Shown here: piece by piece, positions 1-7,371 of the stretch | Numbering within the stretch: the first letter of the stretch is position 1 | Layout of the letters: each line of letters begins with the position of its first letter | From: Reyranella aquatilis | GTDB taxonomy: Bacteria; Pseudomonadota; Alphaproteobacteria; Reyranellales; Reyranellaceae | Assembly (NCBI RefSeq): GCF_020880995.1 | Contig: NZ_JAJISD010000007.1 | Location: forward strand, 248,001-312,000 | Direction: 5' to 3' | DNA length: 64,000 bases | Translations under genes and position numbers: made by a program | The notes under the pieces: generated by a model | Database searches by the model: none | What the model saw: the letters and a program-made list of their open reading frames with translations, nothing else | Told to the model about the DNA's origin: nothing

Positions 1-1
1 C

Positions 2-115
2 CGACGCGAGTACCGCGATCATCGTCTCGAATGGATGATGAAGTCGGGCGGCCTGCAGATCGTCCTCGACGGATTGGCCAAGAACAACATCCGCTTCACT
101 TGGCCGCTCGGTTAG
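2..115 (+). CDS. C-terminal end of an unidentified protein (cut by window edge)
   Basis: The frame is open from the left edge of the window and closes at TAG 113-115, giving 37 residues that end in NNIRFTWPLG. Codon use is like the neighbouring genes (strong G/C in third positions), which supports a real coding end, and it is followed directly by a copy of the dispersed intergenic element described below. Too little is present to name a family; solute-binding protein tails can look like this, but that is a guess. It converges with the small membrane protein gene on the other strand. Confidence 0.5.
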   Translation, partial: RREYRDHRLEWMMKSGGLQIVLDGLAKNNIRFTWPLG

Positions 116-263
116 CACACCTCCTCCGTACAGATGAGGAGGCGTCGGCATCTCACGACAACGGAGGGATCAGGGGCTGCGGGGGCCGTTCTTCCTTCGA
201 CACTCCCGAACATCGCCAAGGGCGATGTCTCGACGCTCCACGGGCCAAGCTTCGCTCAGCCTA
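116..263 (+). repeat. Dispersed double-hairpin element, copy A
   Basis: This non-coding stretch aligns with 3248-3380 and 45405-45545. Shared blocks are a CTCC-rich inverted repeat at the left, a CGGAGGG-TCA-GG block, CTCCCGgACAT, and a terminal AGCTTCGCTC hairpin. Hairpin 1 lies at 210-228 (ACATCGCC/GGCGATGT) and hairpin 2 at 243-261 (6 of 8 pairs). The terminal CTAG supplies the TAG stop of the membrane protein gene on the minus strand, as copy B does for its neighbour. It may act as a bidirectional terminator or a mobile palindromic element. Confidence 0.75.
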
Positions 264-485
264 GCCCCGCGCCGCACGGCCCATGAATAGCAGGCCCGCG
301 CCGGCGATCACCGCGACGATGCCCGCGATCGTCGGGATCGGAATGGTGCGCTGCTCGTCGGCCGTGACCTTGATCGGGCCGGCATCGACGATGGTCTTGC
401 GCTCGGTGAAGGAAATGTTGTCGATCGCCAGGCCGGCAATGCCGATCGCGATCAGAAGAACGCCCAAAATAGCCATCGGCTTCAT
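261..485 (-). CDS. Small two-helix membrane protein, DUF3185-like
   Basis: A 74-residue protein starting at ATG 483-485, preceded by an AGGGAG ribosome-binding site at good spacing; an upstream in-frame ATG gives a non-hydrophobic extension and was not used. It has a hydrophobic helix at about residues 4-21 and another at about 48-68, with a short polar loop containing DAGPIKVTADEQ between them. Small proteins of this pattern are common and uncharacterised. It is the last gene of the minus-strand group that holds the selenoprotein, about 70 bases downstream of it, so a membrane role in the same system is possible but unproven. Its stop codon lies in the end of repeat copy A. Confidence 0.7.
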   Translation of the reverse strand: MKPMAILGVLLIAIGIAGLAIDNISFTERKTIVDAGPIKVTADEQRTIPIPTIAGIVAVIAGAGLLFMGRAARG

Positions 486-557
486 CAGCCCGAACTCCCT
501 TGTTCTTGGTTCCCTCCGGCAACGCAAAAAGTCGCCGGAGGTTGCCAGGCAGGGTGT

Positions 558-1085
558 TCAGACCTTGGGCTTCACCAGCATCGCCAGCCCCTGCTCGATG
601 GCCGTGCGGGCCATGTCGCGAAGCTGGTCGTCGGTGGCGCTGCTGACTGGATGGCCAATCTGGGCGAAGGCATAGCCCGGCATGCCGAGCACGCGGCCCA
701 TCATGTCGGCGGCGCTGGCGAACCGGGTGGTCATCACGCTGAACGCGGGAACGTCCAGTCTTTCAGCGGTAACGGAGTCGTGCAGACTGCACGATGAGCA
801 GGACCCTCAATCCCCCAGGCCTGAGACGACGGCATCCCATCCCTTGATCTCGGCCACGATGTGCGGATCCGCCGGCGCGCTGTAGTTCGACTTGGTGCGG
901 CTCACCACGCTGGCGACGCCGTATTCCTCGCGCAGGATCTGATCGAGGTGCTTGAAGAAGCCCTTGGTGCCTTCCTTGCCGTTTGAGATGAAGCCGACGG
1001 TCTTGCCCTCCAGCGTGTCGAGGCGCGGGGCGAGCCGGCCGGCCGGCGGGGCGGTGCCCGGCGTGGGATCGAGAACTTCGAACAT
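558..1085 (-). CDS. UGSC-family selenoprotein (in-frame TGA read as selenocysteine)
   Basis: Starts at ATG 1083-1085 with AGGAG six bases upstream. After 92 codons ending GLGD an in-frame TGA (807-809) is met, and the frame then continues for 82 more codons to TGA 558-560, giving 175 residues with Sec93. The residues at the TGA are U-G-S-C-S-S-C, the signature after which the UGSC (seleno)protein family is named, so U93, C96 and C99 form UxxC and CxxC redox motifs. A perfect hairpin 14-28 bases after the TGA matches a bacterial SECIS. The N-terminal half resembles a nucleotide-free Rossmann-like fold (KTVGFISNGKEGTKGF). Eleven bases separate it from the upstream gene, so the two are co-transcribed. 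Enzyme activity is unknown. A conventional annotation would truncate it at 807 or call it a pseudogene; I consider recoding much more likely. Confidence 0.85.
779..806 (-). promoter_or_regulatory. SECIS element for selenocysteine insertion
   Basis: Immediately after the TGA at 807-809 the message carries a perfect six-pair stem, CGTGCA/TGCACG, closed by the three-base loop GTC (positions 779-793). The loop sits 20-22 bases past the TGA. The E. coli fdhF SECIS, as I remember it, has the apical part TGCAGGTCTGCA at the same distance, so both the TGCA..TCTGCA stem and the spacing agree. SelB would bind the loop and deliver Sec-tRNA. The genes selA, selB and selC are not in the window. Confidence 0.8.
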
Positions 1086-1096
1086 GGGAACTCCTG

Positions 1097-2152
1097 TCAC
1101 TTCTTGGGCGGTTCGCAATCGACGCAGACGCCGATGGGCAAGGTGACGGCATAGCTCTTGTTGCCGAGCCACGGCGGGATTACGGCGCCGAAGCCGCCGG
1201 CGGGACCGCCCGCGGCCACGACCAGAAGCTGGTCGGGCGAATCCATCGCGGTGTAGACGCTGTCGCCGCGGTCGCGCACGACCGCGCCCTTGCCGACCTC
1301 GGCCCATTCGCGGCGGTGGATGCGCGCGCGCTCGTGGATGAAGGTCGCGATATCGGCCTTGGTCCAGCCGCCCGCCTGCAGATGCTCGCGCAGCTGCTTG
1401 GGGATGACGATCGCGTAGTTGCCGGGATGGATCGAATAGTGGCGCATGTTGGCGCGCATCTCGGCCGCGAAGGTCTCGAGGATCTCCTCCGGCTTGGTCG
1501 TCCATTCGTTCATGAGCTGGCGCGGCGCGCCCGCGGACATGACCGTGACGGAGGATGCGCCCTTCGGCACGCCGCGATGCTCGGCCAGCGGCAGCCAGGT
1601 CGTGTCCTCCTCGTCCTCGGCGACGCAGTAGCTGAACTTGCCGGGATGGCCGAGCGTCGAGCGGTCGATCACGCCCGGCCGGTCGTCGAGCAGGTTTATG
1701 AGGCAGAGCCGGATGGCGCGTCCGATAACCGCTGTCGCCCGGTCGGAATTGGCCAGCGCATTGAAGCTACCGCTGGCGCCGATCTCGAGCCGGATCGGCC
1801 CGTTCAGGATCACCAACACCGCGCAACCGCCGGTGCTCGCCGTGGCGCCATGCATCAGGAATTCCTGCTGCATCATGGCGGTCCAGGCCGTCACGACCAC
1901 GGGGAAGTGCATGGGCAGGCAGCCTGCCATCACGGCATTGATCGCGAGTTTCTCGGCGGTGATGGCGAGGCCGCGCACCGGTTCGATGCCGATCAGCTGG
2001 TCGGGCGGCATCATCACCCATTCGAGGCATTCCTGAACCGCCTCGCGCGTCGGCGGCACGATCGGCAGGCCGTCGGTCCAGCCGTTGGAATGATAGAGTT
2101 CCTGGACGGCCGAAATGCTGTCGGCCGAGTAGGATCGGGATGCAAACTGCAC
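1097..2152 (-). CDS. Uncharacterised protein with C-terminal CxxC, operon partner of the UGSC selenoprotein
   Basis: 351 residues from GTG 2150-2152, chosen because GGAGGA lies six bases upstream. No signal peptide. I cannot assign a characterised family; the N-terminus has YHSNGWTDGLPIVPPT and the middle is rich in Gly/Ala/Met with several cysteines (STGGCAVLV). The last residues are C343-V-D-C346-EPPKK, a CxxC pair at an exposed C-terminus, the usual place for a resolving thiol pair. The stop is 11 bases ahead of the selenoprotein start, so the two proteins are probably made together and may form one redox enzyme or a reductase/substrate pair. That joint role is inference. Confidence 0.75.
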   Translation of the reverse strand: MQFASRSYSADSISAVQELYHSNGWTDGLPIVPPTREAVQECLEWVMMPPDQLIGIEPVRGLAITAEKLAINAVMAGCLPMHFPVVVTAWTAMMQQEFLMHGATASTGGCAVLVILNGPIRLEIGASGSFNALANSDRATAVIGRAIRLCLINLLDDRPGVIDRSTLGHPGKFSYCVAEDEEDTTWLPLAEHRGVPKGASSVTVMSAGAPRQLMNEWTTKPEEILETFAAEMRANMRHYSIHPGNYAIVIPKQLREHLQAGGWTKADIATFIHERARIHRREWAEVGKGAVVRDRGDSVYTAMDSPDQLLVVAAGGPAGGFGAVIPPWLGNKSYAVTLPIGVCVDCEPPKK

Positions 2153-2265
2153 GTCGTTTCCTCCACCGCGCCGCGCACGTGACGCTAGACGGGATGCGCC
2201 AGAATAACCTCCCCCGCGCCTATGCCAACCGCAAGCTGATAGCCGCGATTATTCCATTTTGTGCA

Positions 2266-3186
2266 TCAACGCACCGCGGGCTTTGGCCAAGCCCGTCGCG
2301 CCAGCGCGAGAAAGCCGGCCGCAGCCGGTGACGGTTCGCGTTCCCGCAGGAGAGCGAGGCCGAGGCGGCGCGAGAGTTTCGGCTCGCCGAGCGGAATGGC
2401 CCGCAGATCGCGGCCGAGGAACAGGCCGGTGGCGCCGGTCGGCACGATGGCGAGACCGACGCCGGCGCGCACGCAGCCCATGAGGGTCGCGAACTGGTTG
2501 ACGATGACGATCTGGCGAAGCGTGAGCCCCGCAACCGACGCCGCGGCATCCACCGTCCGCCGGGTGCGCGAATCGCTGGGCAGTGCCACCAGCGGCACGT
2601 CCCGCAACTCGGCCAGCGCCACGGTCCGACGCGCAGCCAGCCGGTGACGGCGCGGCACCACGAGGCAGAAGGTCTCGCGCTGCAACGCCTCGCCCGAAAT
2701 CGCATCGGGTAGCTCGTCGACATAGGTGAGGCCGAGATCGGCCGCCCCGCTGCGCACCGCCTCCAGCACGCTGCCGTGCACGCCTTCCTGGACATGGATC
2801 TCGATACCCGGCCGGTCGGCGCGATAGGCCGCGAGCAGAACGGGCAGCGCGCCGCTCGCCACCGACATGATGCTGGCGATACTGAGCCGGCCGCGCTGCT
2901 CCTCGGCTACTTCGCGGATGGAGCGCACGGTGATGCGCAGGTCGTTCAGCATGCGCTCGGCCACCGCCGCGAACTCTCGGCCGGCCGGCGTGATCTGGAC
3001 ATGGCGCGTGCTGCGCTCGAACAGGCGCACGCCCAAGGCCGCCTCGATCCGCTTGATGGTGCGGGTCAGCGCCGGCTGCGAGATGCGCAGCCGCGACGCT
3101 GCGGCGATGAAGCTGCCGTATTCGCCGACGGCCAGCACGGCCTCGAGCTGGCGAGCGCTGAAATCCGGCAGGGTCGGCGGGGCCAT
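2266..3186 (-). CDS. LysR-family transcriptional regulator
   Basis: 306 residues, normal length for the family. An N-terminal winged helix-turn-helix (about residues 8-66: FSARQLEAVLAVGEYGSFIAAASRLRISQPALTRTIKRIE) is followed by the periplasmic-binding-protein-like effector domain from about residue 95. The start ATG 3184-3186 gives the typical short lead-in to the helix-turn-helix. It lies on the same strand as, and 113 bases upstream of, the CxxC protein/selenoprotein pair, so it may control them, though LysR genes more often face their targets. The effector is unknown. Confidence 0.9.
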   Translation of the reverse strand: MAPPTLPDFSARQLEAVLAVGEYGSFIAAASRLRISQPALTRTIKRIEAALGVRLFERSTRHVQITPAGREFAAVAERMLNDLRITVRSIREVAEEQRGRLSIASIMSVASGALPVLLAAYRADRPGIEIHVQEGVHGSVLEAVRSGAADLGLTYVDELPDAISGEALQRETFCLVVPRRHRLAARRTVALAELRDVPLVALPSDSRTRRTVDAAASVAGLTLRQIVIVNQFATLMGCVRAGVGLAIVPTGATGLFLGRDLRAIPLGEPKLSRRLGLALLREREPSPAAAGFLALARRAWPKPAVR

Positions 3187-3247
3187 GGCAGCTCACGTTC
3201 CGTGGGGGCATCCTTGATGATGTCTACCGTGAAGACGAAGCATGATC

Positions 3248-3380
3248 ACTTCCTCCTCATCCAAATGGGAAGGTGGCGCGCAGCGCCGGAGGGTCATGGG
3301 TGGTCCCTCCTCCTTTCGGCGCTCCCGGACATTGCGATGCAATGTCCTGCCACTCATGGGCCGAGCTTCGCTCGGCCTAG
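3248..3380 (+). repeat. Dispersed double-hairpin element, copy B
   Basis: Same element as at 116-263 and 45405-45545. Hairpin 1 (3327-3347) is GGACATTGC/GCAATGTCC and hairpin 2 (3359-3377) is GGCCGAGC/GCTCGGCC, each perfect. Against copy C the stems differ at paired positions only (for example CATTGC/GCAATG here, CATCGC/GCGATG there), so the structure and not just the sequence is kept. The terminal CTAG forms the TAG stop of the monooxygenase gene on the minus strand. Confidence 0.8.
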
Positions 3381-4465
3381 GCCGCCAGCATCCGCTCCGG
3401 GTTGCGCTCGCGCAGGATCGGCATGATCCACTTGCCGAAGCGCTCGGCCTCCTCGTCGTGCAGGTAGCCCGACAGGCAGAAGGAGTGGCAGCCGAGGTCG
3501 ATGAACTTCTGCAAGGTGTCGGCGCACTGGTCGGGATTGCCGACGATGGCGATGCCGGCGCCGGGGCGGACCTGGGTGATGCCGGTCCACAGATGCGGCT
3601 CGATCGTCTCGCCGATCGCCGCCAGCTCGCGCACGCGGCGATTGGCTTCCGAGGTCGCGAAGCGTTCCTTCACGAAGGCCTTCTGTGCCTCGCTCGCATG
3701 CTCGACCAGCCCGTGGGCAAAATCCCAGGCTTCCTTCTCGGTCTCGCGGCAGACGACCTGCAGGCGCATGCCGAAGCCGATCTCGTTCTCGCGCCCGTGA
3801 CGCGCCGCCATCGACTTGATCTCGGCCATGTTGGCGCGGATGCGCTCATAGGTGTCGCCCCAGAAGAGGTGCACGTCGGAATGCTTGGCGGAAATCTCCC
3901 AGGCCTGCTTCGAGCCGCCGCCGAGATAGAAACGCGGATGCGGCCTCTGCAGCGGATAGGGCCGGATCTGCGCACCCTTGAGCTGATAGAACTTGCCGTC
4001 GAAGTTCACCGGACCTTTGGTGGTCCACAGCGCCTTCAGGATCGAGACTTCCTCGTCCATGATCTCGTAGCGCTCTTCCTTGCCCCACTTGATGCCTTCG
4101 GAGGCGTTCTCCGCCTCGCTCTGGCCGGCGATCAGGTTGATGCAGATGCGACCGCCCGAGAGCTGGTCGAAGGCAGTGATCATCTTGGCCAGCAGCACCG
4201 GATTGATGTAGCTCGGCCGCGCGGCCACCAGCATGCGCATCGACTTCGAGCGCGCCACCATCATGGCGCTGGAGATCCACGCCTCCCAGCAGGCGGTCTG
4301 GACGGGCACCAGCATGTACTCGAAGCCCGCCGCCTCGGCCGCGCCGACGATCTTGTCGAACAGCTCCAGCGACGGCGGGATCTGGGCGCTCGCGAGGCCG
4401 TAAGCCGTGGTGTCGCCCGCGGTCGGCAGGAACCAGCCGAATTCGAGACGCTTCGGTTCGACCAT
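3377..4465 (-). CDS. LLM-class flavin-dependent monooxygenase, SsuD-like
   Basis: 362 residues with the bacterial luciferase-like TIM barrel: FGWFLPT near the N-terminus, a conserved SGGRICINLIAGQS block that in this family lies by the FMN phosphate, and YLGGGSKQAWEISAKHSDVHLFWG. Closest in pattern to alkanesulfonate and related FMNH2-dependent monooxygenases; the true substrate is not readable. The start at ATG 4463-4465 has AAGGA six bases upstream; another ATG six bases earlier overlaps the stop of the TTT receptor gene (ATGA), so the two are translationally coupled. A separate flavin reductase is required by such enzymes and is not seen nearby. Confidence 0.85.
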   Translation of the reverse strand: MVEPKRLEFGWFLPTAGDTTAYGLASAQIPPSLELFDKIVGAAEAAGFEYMLVPVQTACWEAWISSAMMVARSKSMRMLVAARPSYINPVLLAKMITAFDQLSGGRICINLIAGQSEAENASEGIKWGKEERYEIMDEEVSILKALWTTKGPVNFDGKFYQLKGAQIRPYPLQRPHPRFYLGGGSKQAWEISAKHSDVHLFWGDTYERIRANMAEIKSMAARHGRENEIGFGMRLQVVCRETEKEAWDFAHGLVEHASEAQKAFVKERFATSEANRRVRELAAIGETIEPHLWTGITQVRPGAGIAIVGNPDQCADTLQKFIDLGCHSFCLSGYLHDEEAERFGKWIMPILRERNPERMLAA

Positions 4466-4467
4466 CG

Positions 4468-5436
4468 TCATTCCTTCTCGATGCCGGCAGCCTTGGAGAG
4501 CCGGCCCCATTTCTCGATTTCCGACTGGATGAACGGCCGGACCTCTTCGGGCGCCTTGCGCTTCGGCTCGAACGAGATGCCGCGCAGGCGCTTGATCACC
4601 TCAGGGTCGGTCACGACTTCCTGCACCGCCTTGTCGATCCGCGCCACGATCTCGGGCGGGGTCTTCGACGGCGCCATGATCACGAACCAGGCGTCGAGCG
4701 CGAACTGGCCGAGACCCGCTTCCTGGAAGGTCGGCACCTCGGGCAAGAGCGGCGAGCGCGAGTCGGAGGCCATCACCAGCGCCTTGACCTTGCCTGCCTT
4801 CACCTGCGGCACCGCGATCGACACGTCGGCGAAGGTCATGTCGATCTGGCCCGAGAGGAGATCGGCCAGCGCCTGCGGCGCGGACTTGTAGGGCACGTAG
4901 GTGATGTCGGTGCCGAGGCGCTCGGCCAGCGTCGCCGTGATGACGCGCGCCGACGGCGTGCCGGCGCCCGAGGTGAGCGGCGGCTTGGCCTTGGCGCGCT
5001 TGATGAAGTCGGGGAGCGTGTCCATGCCGGCATCGGCACGGACCAGCAGGACGAACTGGATGAAGCCGTAGAAGCCGGCCGGCGCGAAATCGGCCAGCGA
5101 ATCGTAGGGCAGCGACTTCATCAGGTTGGGATTGCCGGCATGCGTGGCGGCCGTCGCGATCATCAGCGTGTAGCCATCGGGTGGTGCCTTGGCGACGAAG
5201 GTGCCGGCGATCGAGCCGTTGCCGCCGCCCTTGTTGTCGACGATCACCGGCTGGCCGAGCTTCGGCGCCAGTTGCTCGGCCATGAGGCGGGCCAGCGTGT
5301 CGGTCGCGCTGCCGGCGGCATAGGGCACGACGATGGTGAGCGGCTTCGCCGGCCAGCCCGTCTGCGCCCGTGCGGGGGCTGCGGTCGCGGAAGCGGCCGC
5401 GAGAATGGTCAGTGCCTTGCGCCGGCTGATGCTCAT
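4468..5436 (-). CDS. Bug/TctC-family (TTT) periplasmic solute receptor
   Basis: 322 residues from ATG 5434-5436, chosen because it directly begins the export signal MSISRRKALTILAAASATAAPARAQ broken here as SRRK then a hydrophobic run ending APARA, which looks Tat-compatible. Family marks are IVVPYAAGSATDTLAR, VIVDNKGGGNGSIAG and a PDGYTLMI block. Such receptors bind carboxylates in the periplasm. No tctA/tctB membrane genes are near, so it is an orphan receptor; it is coupled to the downstream monooxygenase, suggesting its ligand is a substrate or inducer of that enzyme (inference). Confidence 0.9.
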   Translation of the reverse strand: MSISRRKALTILAAASATAAPARAQTGWPAKPLTIVVPYAAGSATDTLARLMAEQLAPKLGQPVIVDNKGGGNGSIAGTFVAKAPPDGYTLMIATAATHAGNPNLMKSLPYDSLADFAPAGFYGFIQFVLLVRADAGMDTLPDFIKRAKAKPPLTSGAGTPSARVITATLAERLGTDITYVPYKSAPQALADLLSGQIDMTFADVSIAVPQVKAGKVKALVMASDSRSPLLPEVPTFQEAGLGQFALDAWFVIMAPSKTPPEIVARIDKAVQEVVTDPEVIKRLRGISFEPKRKAPEEVRPFIQSEIEKWGRLSKAAGIEKE

Positions 5437-5531
5437 GCCGGTCTTTATGCAAGCGGCGGCACCGATGCGCAATTGCCGCTGGTCGAAGCGCGAAAGAGGC
5501 GGCACGATCCGCCCGCCTCAAGGGAGAACTC

Positions 5532-7145
5532 ATGCTGCAGCACGGCAAGCGTCCGACAATCGCATCGCGGCACGGCATGGTGGCCGCCGCCCATCCGCTG
5601 GCCGCCGCCGCGGGCGCGCGCATCCTGTCGAACGGCGGCAATGCCTTCGACGCGGCGGTCGCGACTGCAGCCGCACTGAACGTGGTCGAGCCCTACATGT
5701 CCGGTCTCGCCGGCCGCGGTGTCGCGACCTGCTACATTGCCAGCGAGAAGCGCGTCCGCACGCTCGACTTCGTCGGACCGATCTCGAAGAATTTCCCGAT
5801 CGACAAGCTCAGCAACCGATCGCAGCTGCAGCGCGGCGCCCTCGCCGTCGGCGCGCCGGGCAATCTCGCCGGCTGGTGCGAACTGAACAGCACGCACGGC
5901 AAGAAGAAGCTGCCGGAACTGTTCGCGCCTGCGATCGCCATCGCGCGCGACGGTTTCCAGCTGATCGAATTCAACATCGAGGAAATCCAGGGCGTCGCCG
6001 GTGAACTGGCCGGCCACAAGGCGCTGCATCCCGAATGGTCGCGCGTCTACACCGCCGGCGCGGGCAACGTGCAGCCGGGCTTCGTGTTGAAGCAGCCCGA
6101 TCTCGCGCGCACGCTCGAGGCGCTGGCGAGCGAGGGTCCGGGCCTGCTCTATGGCGGCGCGCTCGGAAAGAAGATCCTCGACCGGTTGACCGAGCTGGGC
6201 GGCTGCATGGTCATGGACGACCTGCTGGCCGCCAAGGCGACCTGGCGCGATCCCGTCTCCGTCACCTATCGCGGCCGCACCGTCCATGTGCCGCCGCCGC
6301 CCTGCGAGGGCTTCCAGTTCCTGCTGACACTGCGCATCCTCGAAGGCTTCGACCTCGCGAAGATGAAGCGCAACTCGACGGAGCATGTCGACACGGTGCT
6401 GCGCGCCGTCCGCCTCGCTGCCGGCGTGCGCATCGCGACAGGCGTCCCGGCGCCGCAGAAGCTGGCCGAAATCCTGTCGGACGCCCATGTCGAGACGCTG
6501 CGCGCCCGCGTGCGCGACGGCAAGCCGGTGATCGGCCCGACCGAGCAGTGGACGCCGCCGCAGGAGCCGGTCTCGCCGACCGACGAGAGCCACACCACGT
6601 CGTTCTCGATCGCCGACAACGAGGGCAACCTGATCTGCCTGACGCAGAGCCTGGGCAGCGTGTTCGGCTCGGGCATCGTGGTGCCCGGCACCGGCCTCTG
6701 CCTCAACAACTTCCTCTACTGGGCCGACGTCAATCCGAAGAGCCCGAACCGCGTGAAGCCGGGCGACCAGCTGCCGATGTGCATGGCGCCCTCGATTTCC
6801 ACCAAGGATGGCAACCCCATCCTCGCGCTGGGCACGCCGGGCAGCTACGGCATCCTGCAGACCCAGCCGCAGGCGATGGTCCAGCATGTCGATTTCGGCC
6901 TGCCGCTGCAGCAGGCGATCGAGGCGCCCCGCGGCCGCCTGACCGACGGCGCCGAGGTGTACCTGGAATCGCGCCTGCCGCCGGAGGTCCACGCCGACCT
7001 GCGCAAGCTCGGTCACAACATCACGACCGGCCCGGAATGGACGATGAAGGTCGGCGGCATGCAGGGCGTCGCGGTCGATCCCGAGACCGGTATCTTCACC
7101 GGCGGCTGCGACCCGCGCCGCGACGGCTACTGCGTTCCGGCTTGA
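5532..7145 (+). CDS. ggt: Gamma-glutamyltransferase family protein
   Basis: 537 residues, the usual length. The autoprocessing and catalytic threonine is T355 in ESHTTSFSIAD, followed by the GNLICLTQSLG and the PMCMAPSI and LGTPGSYGI blocks of the small subunit. The large subunit begins HGMVAAAHPLAA. No obvious signal peptide, so it may work in the cytoplasm on gamma-glutamyl or similar amides. RBS GGGAGA lies six bases before ATG. It is divergent from the TTT receptor gene with about 95 bases between them that must contain both promoters. Substrate (glutathione or other) is not certain. Confidence 0.88.
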   Translation: MLQHGKRPTIASRHGMVAAAHPLAAAAGARILSNGGNAFDAAVATAAALNVVEPYMSGLAGRGVATCYIASEKRVRTLDFVGPISKNFPIDKLSNRSQLQRGALAVGAPGNLAGWCELNSTHGKKKLPELFAPAIAIARDGFQLIEFNIEEIQGVAGELAGHKALHPEWSRVYTAGAGNVQPGFVLKQPDLARTLEALASEGPGLLYGGALGKKILDRLTELGGCMVMDDLLAAKATWRDPVSVTYRGRTVHVPPPPCEGFQFLLTLRILEGFDLAKMKRNSTEHVDTVLRAVRLAAGVRIATGVPAPQKLAEILSDAHVETLRARVRDGKPVIGPTEQWTPPQEPVSPTDESHTTSFSIADNEGNLICLTQSLGSVFGSGIVVPGTGLCLNNFLYWADVNPKSPNRVKPGDQLPMCMAPSISTKDGNPILALGTPGSYGILQTQPQAMVQHVDFGLPLQQAIEAPRGRLTDGAEVYLESRLPPEVHADLRKLGHNITTGPEWTMKVGGMQGVAVDPETGIFTGGCDPRRDGYCVPA

Positions 7146-7168
7146 GGCAGGGCCGAGAAGAAGAAGCA

Positions 7169-7267
7169 AAAGGTCCCTCACTTCGTTCGGGATGACAATT
7201 TTGCCGAAATTGGCGCAGTGCGCCGATGCCATGAACGGTGTCATCCCGAACGAAGTGAGGGACCTTT
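7169..7267. repeat. Perfect 29-base inverted repeat with 41-base spacer
   Basis: Arms 7169-7197 and 7239-7267 are exact reverse complements, with the core GTCCCTCACTTCGTTCGGGA and its mirror. A related imperfect copy is at 8990-9047 on the far side of the next gene. This is a common class of palindromic intergenic repeat in alphaproteobacteria. It can fold as a strong stem in RNA and may end transcription from ggt. Confidence 0.85.
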
Positions 7268-7329
7268 GGGTAACGGCACCCATTTGAACGCAACTCGGCA
7301 TTCCTCTTGCACGGAGGGGCGAGGCACTA

Positions 7330-7343
7330 TGGAATGCGTTCCA
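7330..7343. promoter_or_regulatory. Possible IclR-type operator ahead of the peptide importer
   Basis: TGGAATGCGTTCCA has perfect five-base arms TGGAA/TTCCA around a four-base centre, 29 bases ahead of the receptor ATG. IclR-family sites have the form TGGAA-N-TTCCA. A TTGCAC-like -35 lies just upstream at about 7304. No regulator gene is adjacent, so the assignment rests on the palindrome alone. Confidence 0.35.
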
Positions 7344-7371
7344 ACGAGAATGTTCAGGAGGGGGATGGTCA

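Noticed and set aside
807..809. TGA as a true stop or nonsense mutation ending a 92-residue protein
   Set aside because: Codon use and the family motif continue in register for 82 codons and a SECIS-like stem follows at the right distance; a pseudogene would not keep these.
2239..2252. ATAGCCGCGATTAT imperfect dyad between the LysR gene and the CxxC gene as a LysR site
   Set aside because: Only a partial dyad, no second half-site, and chance matches of this size are common.
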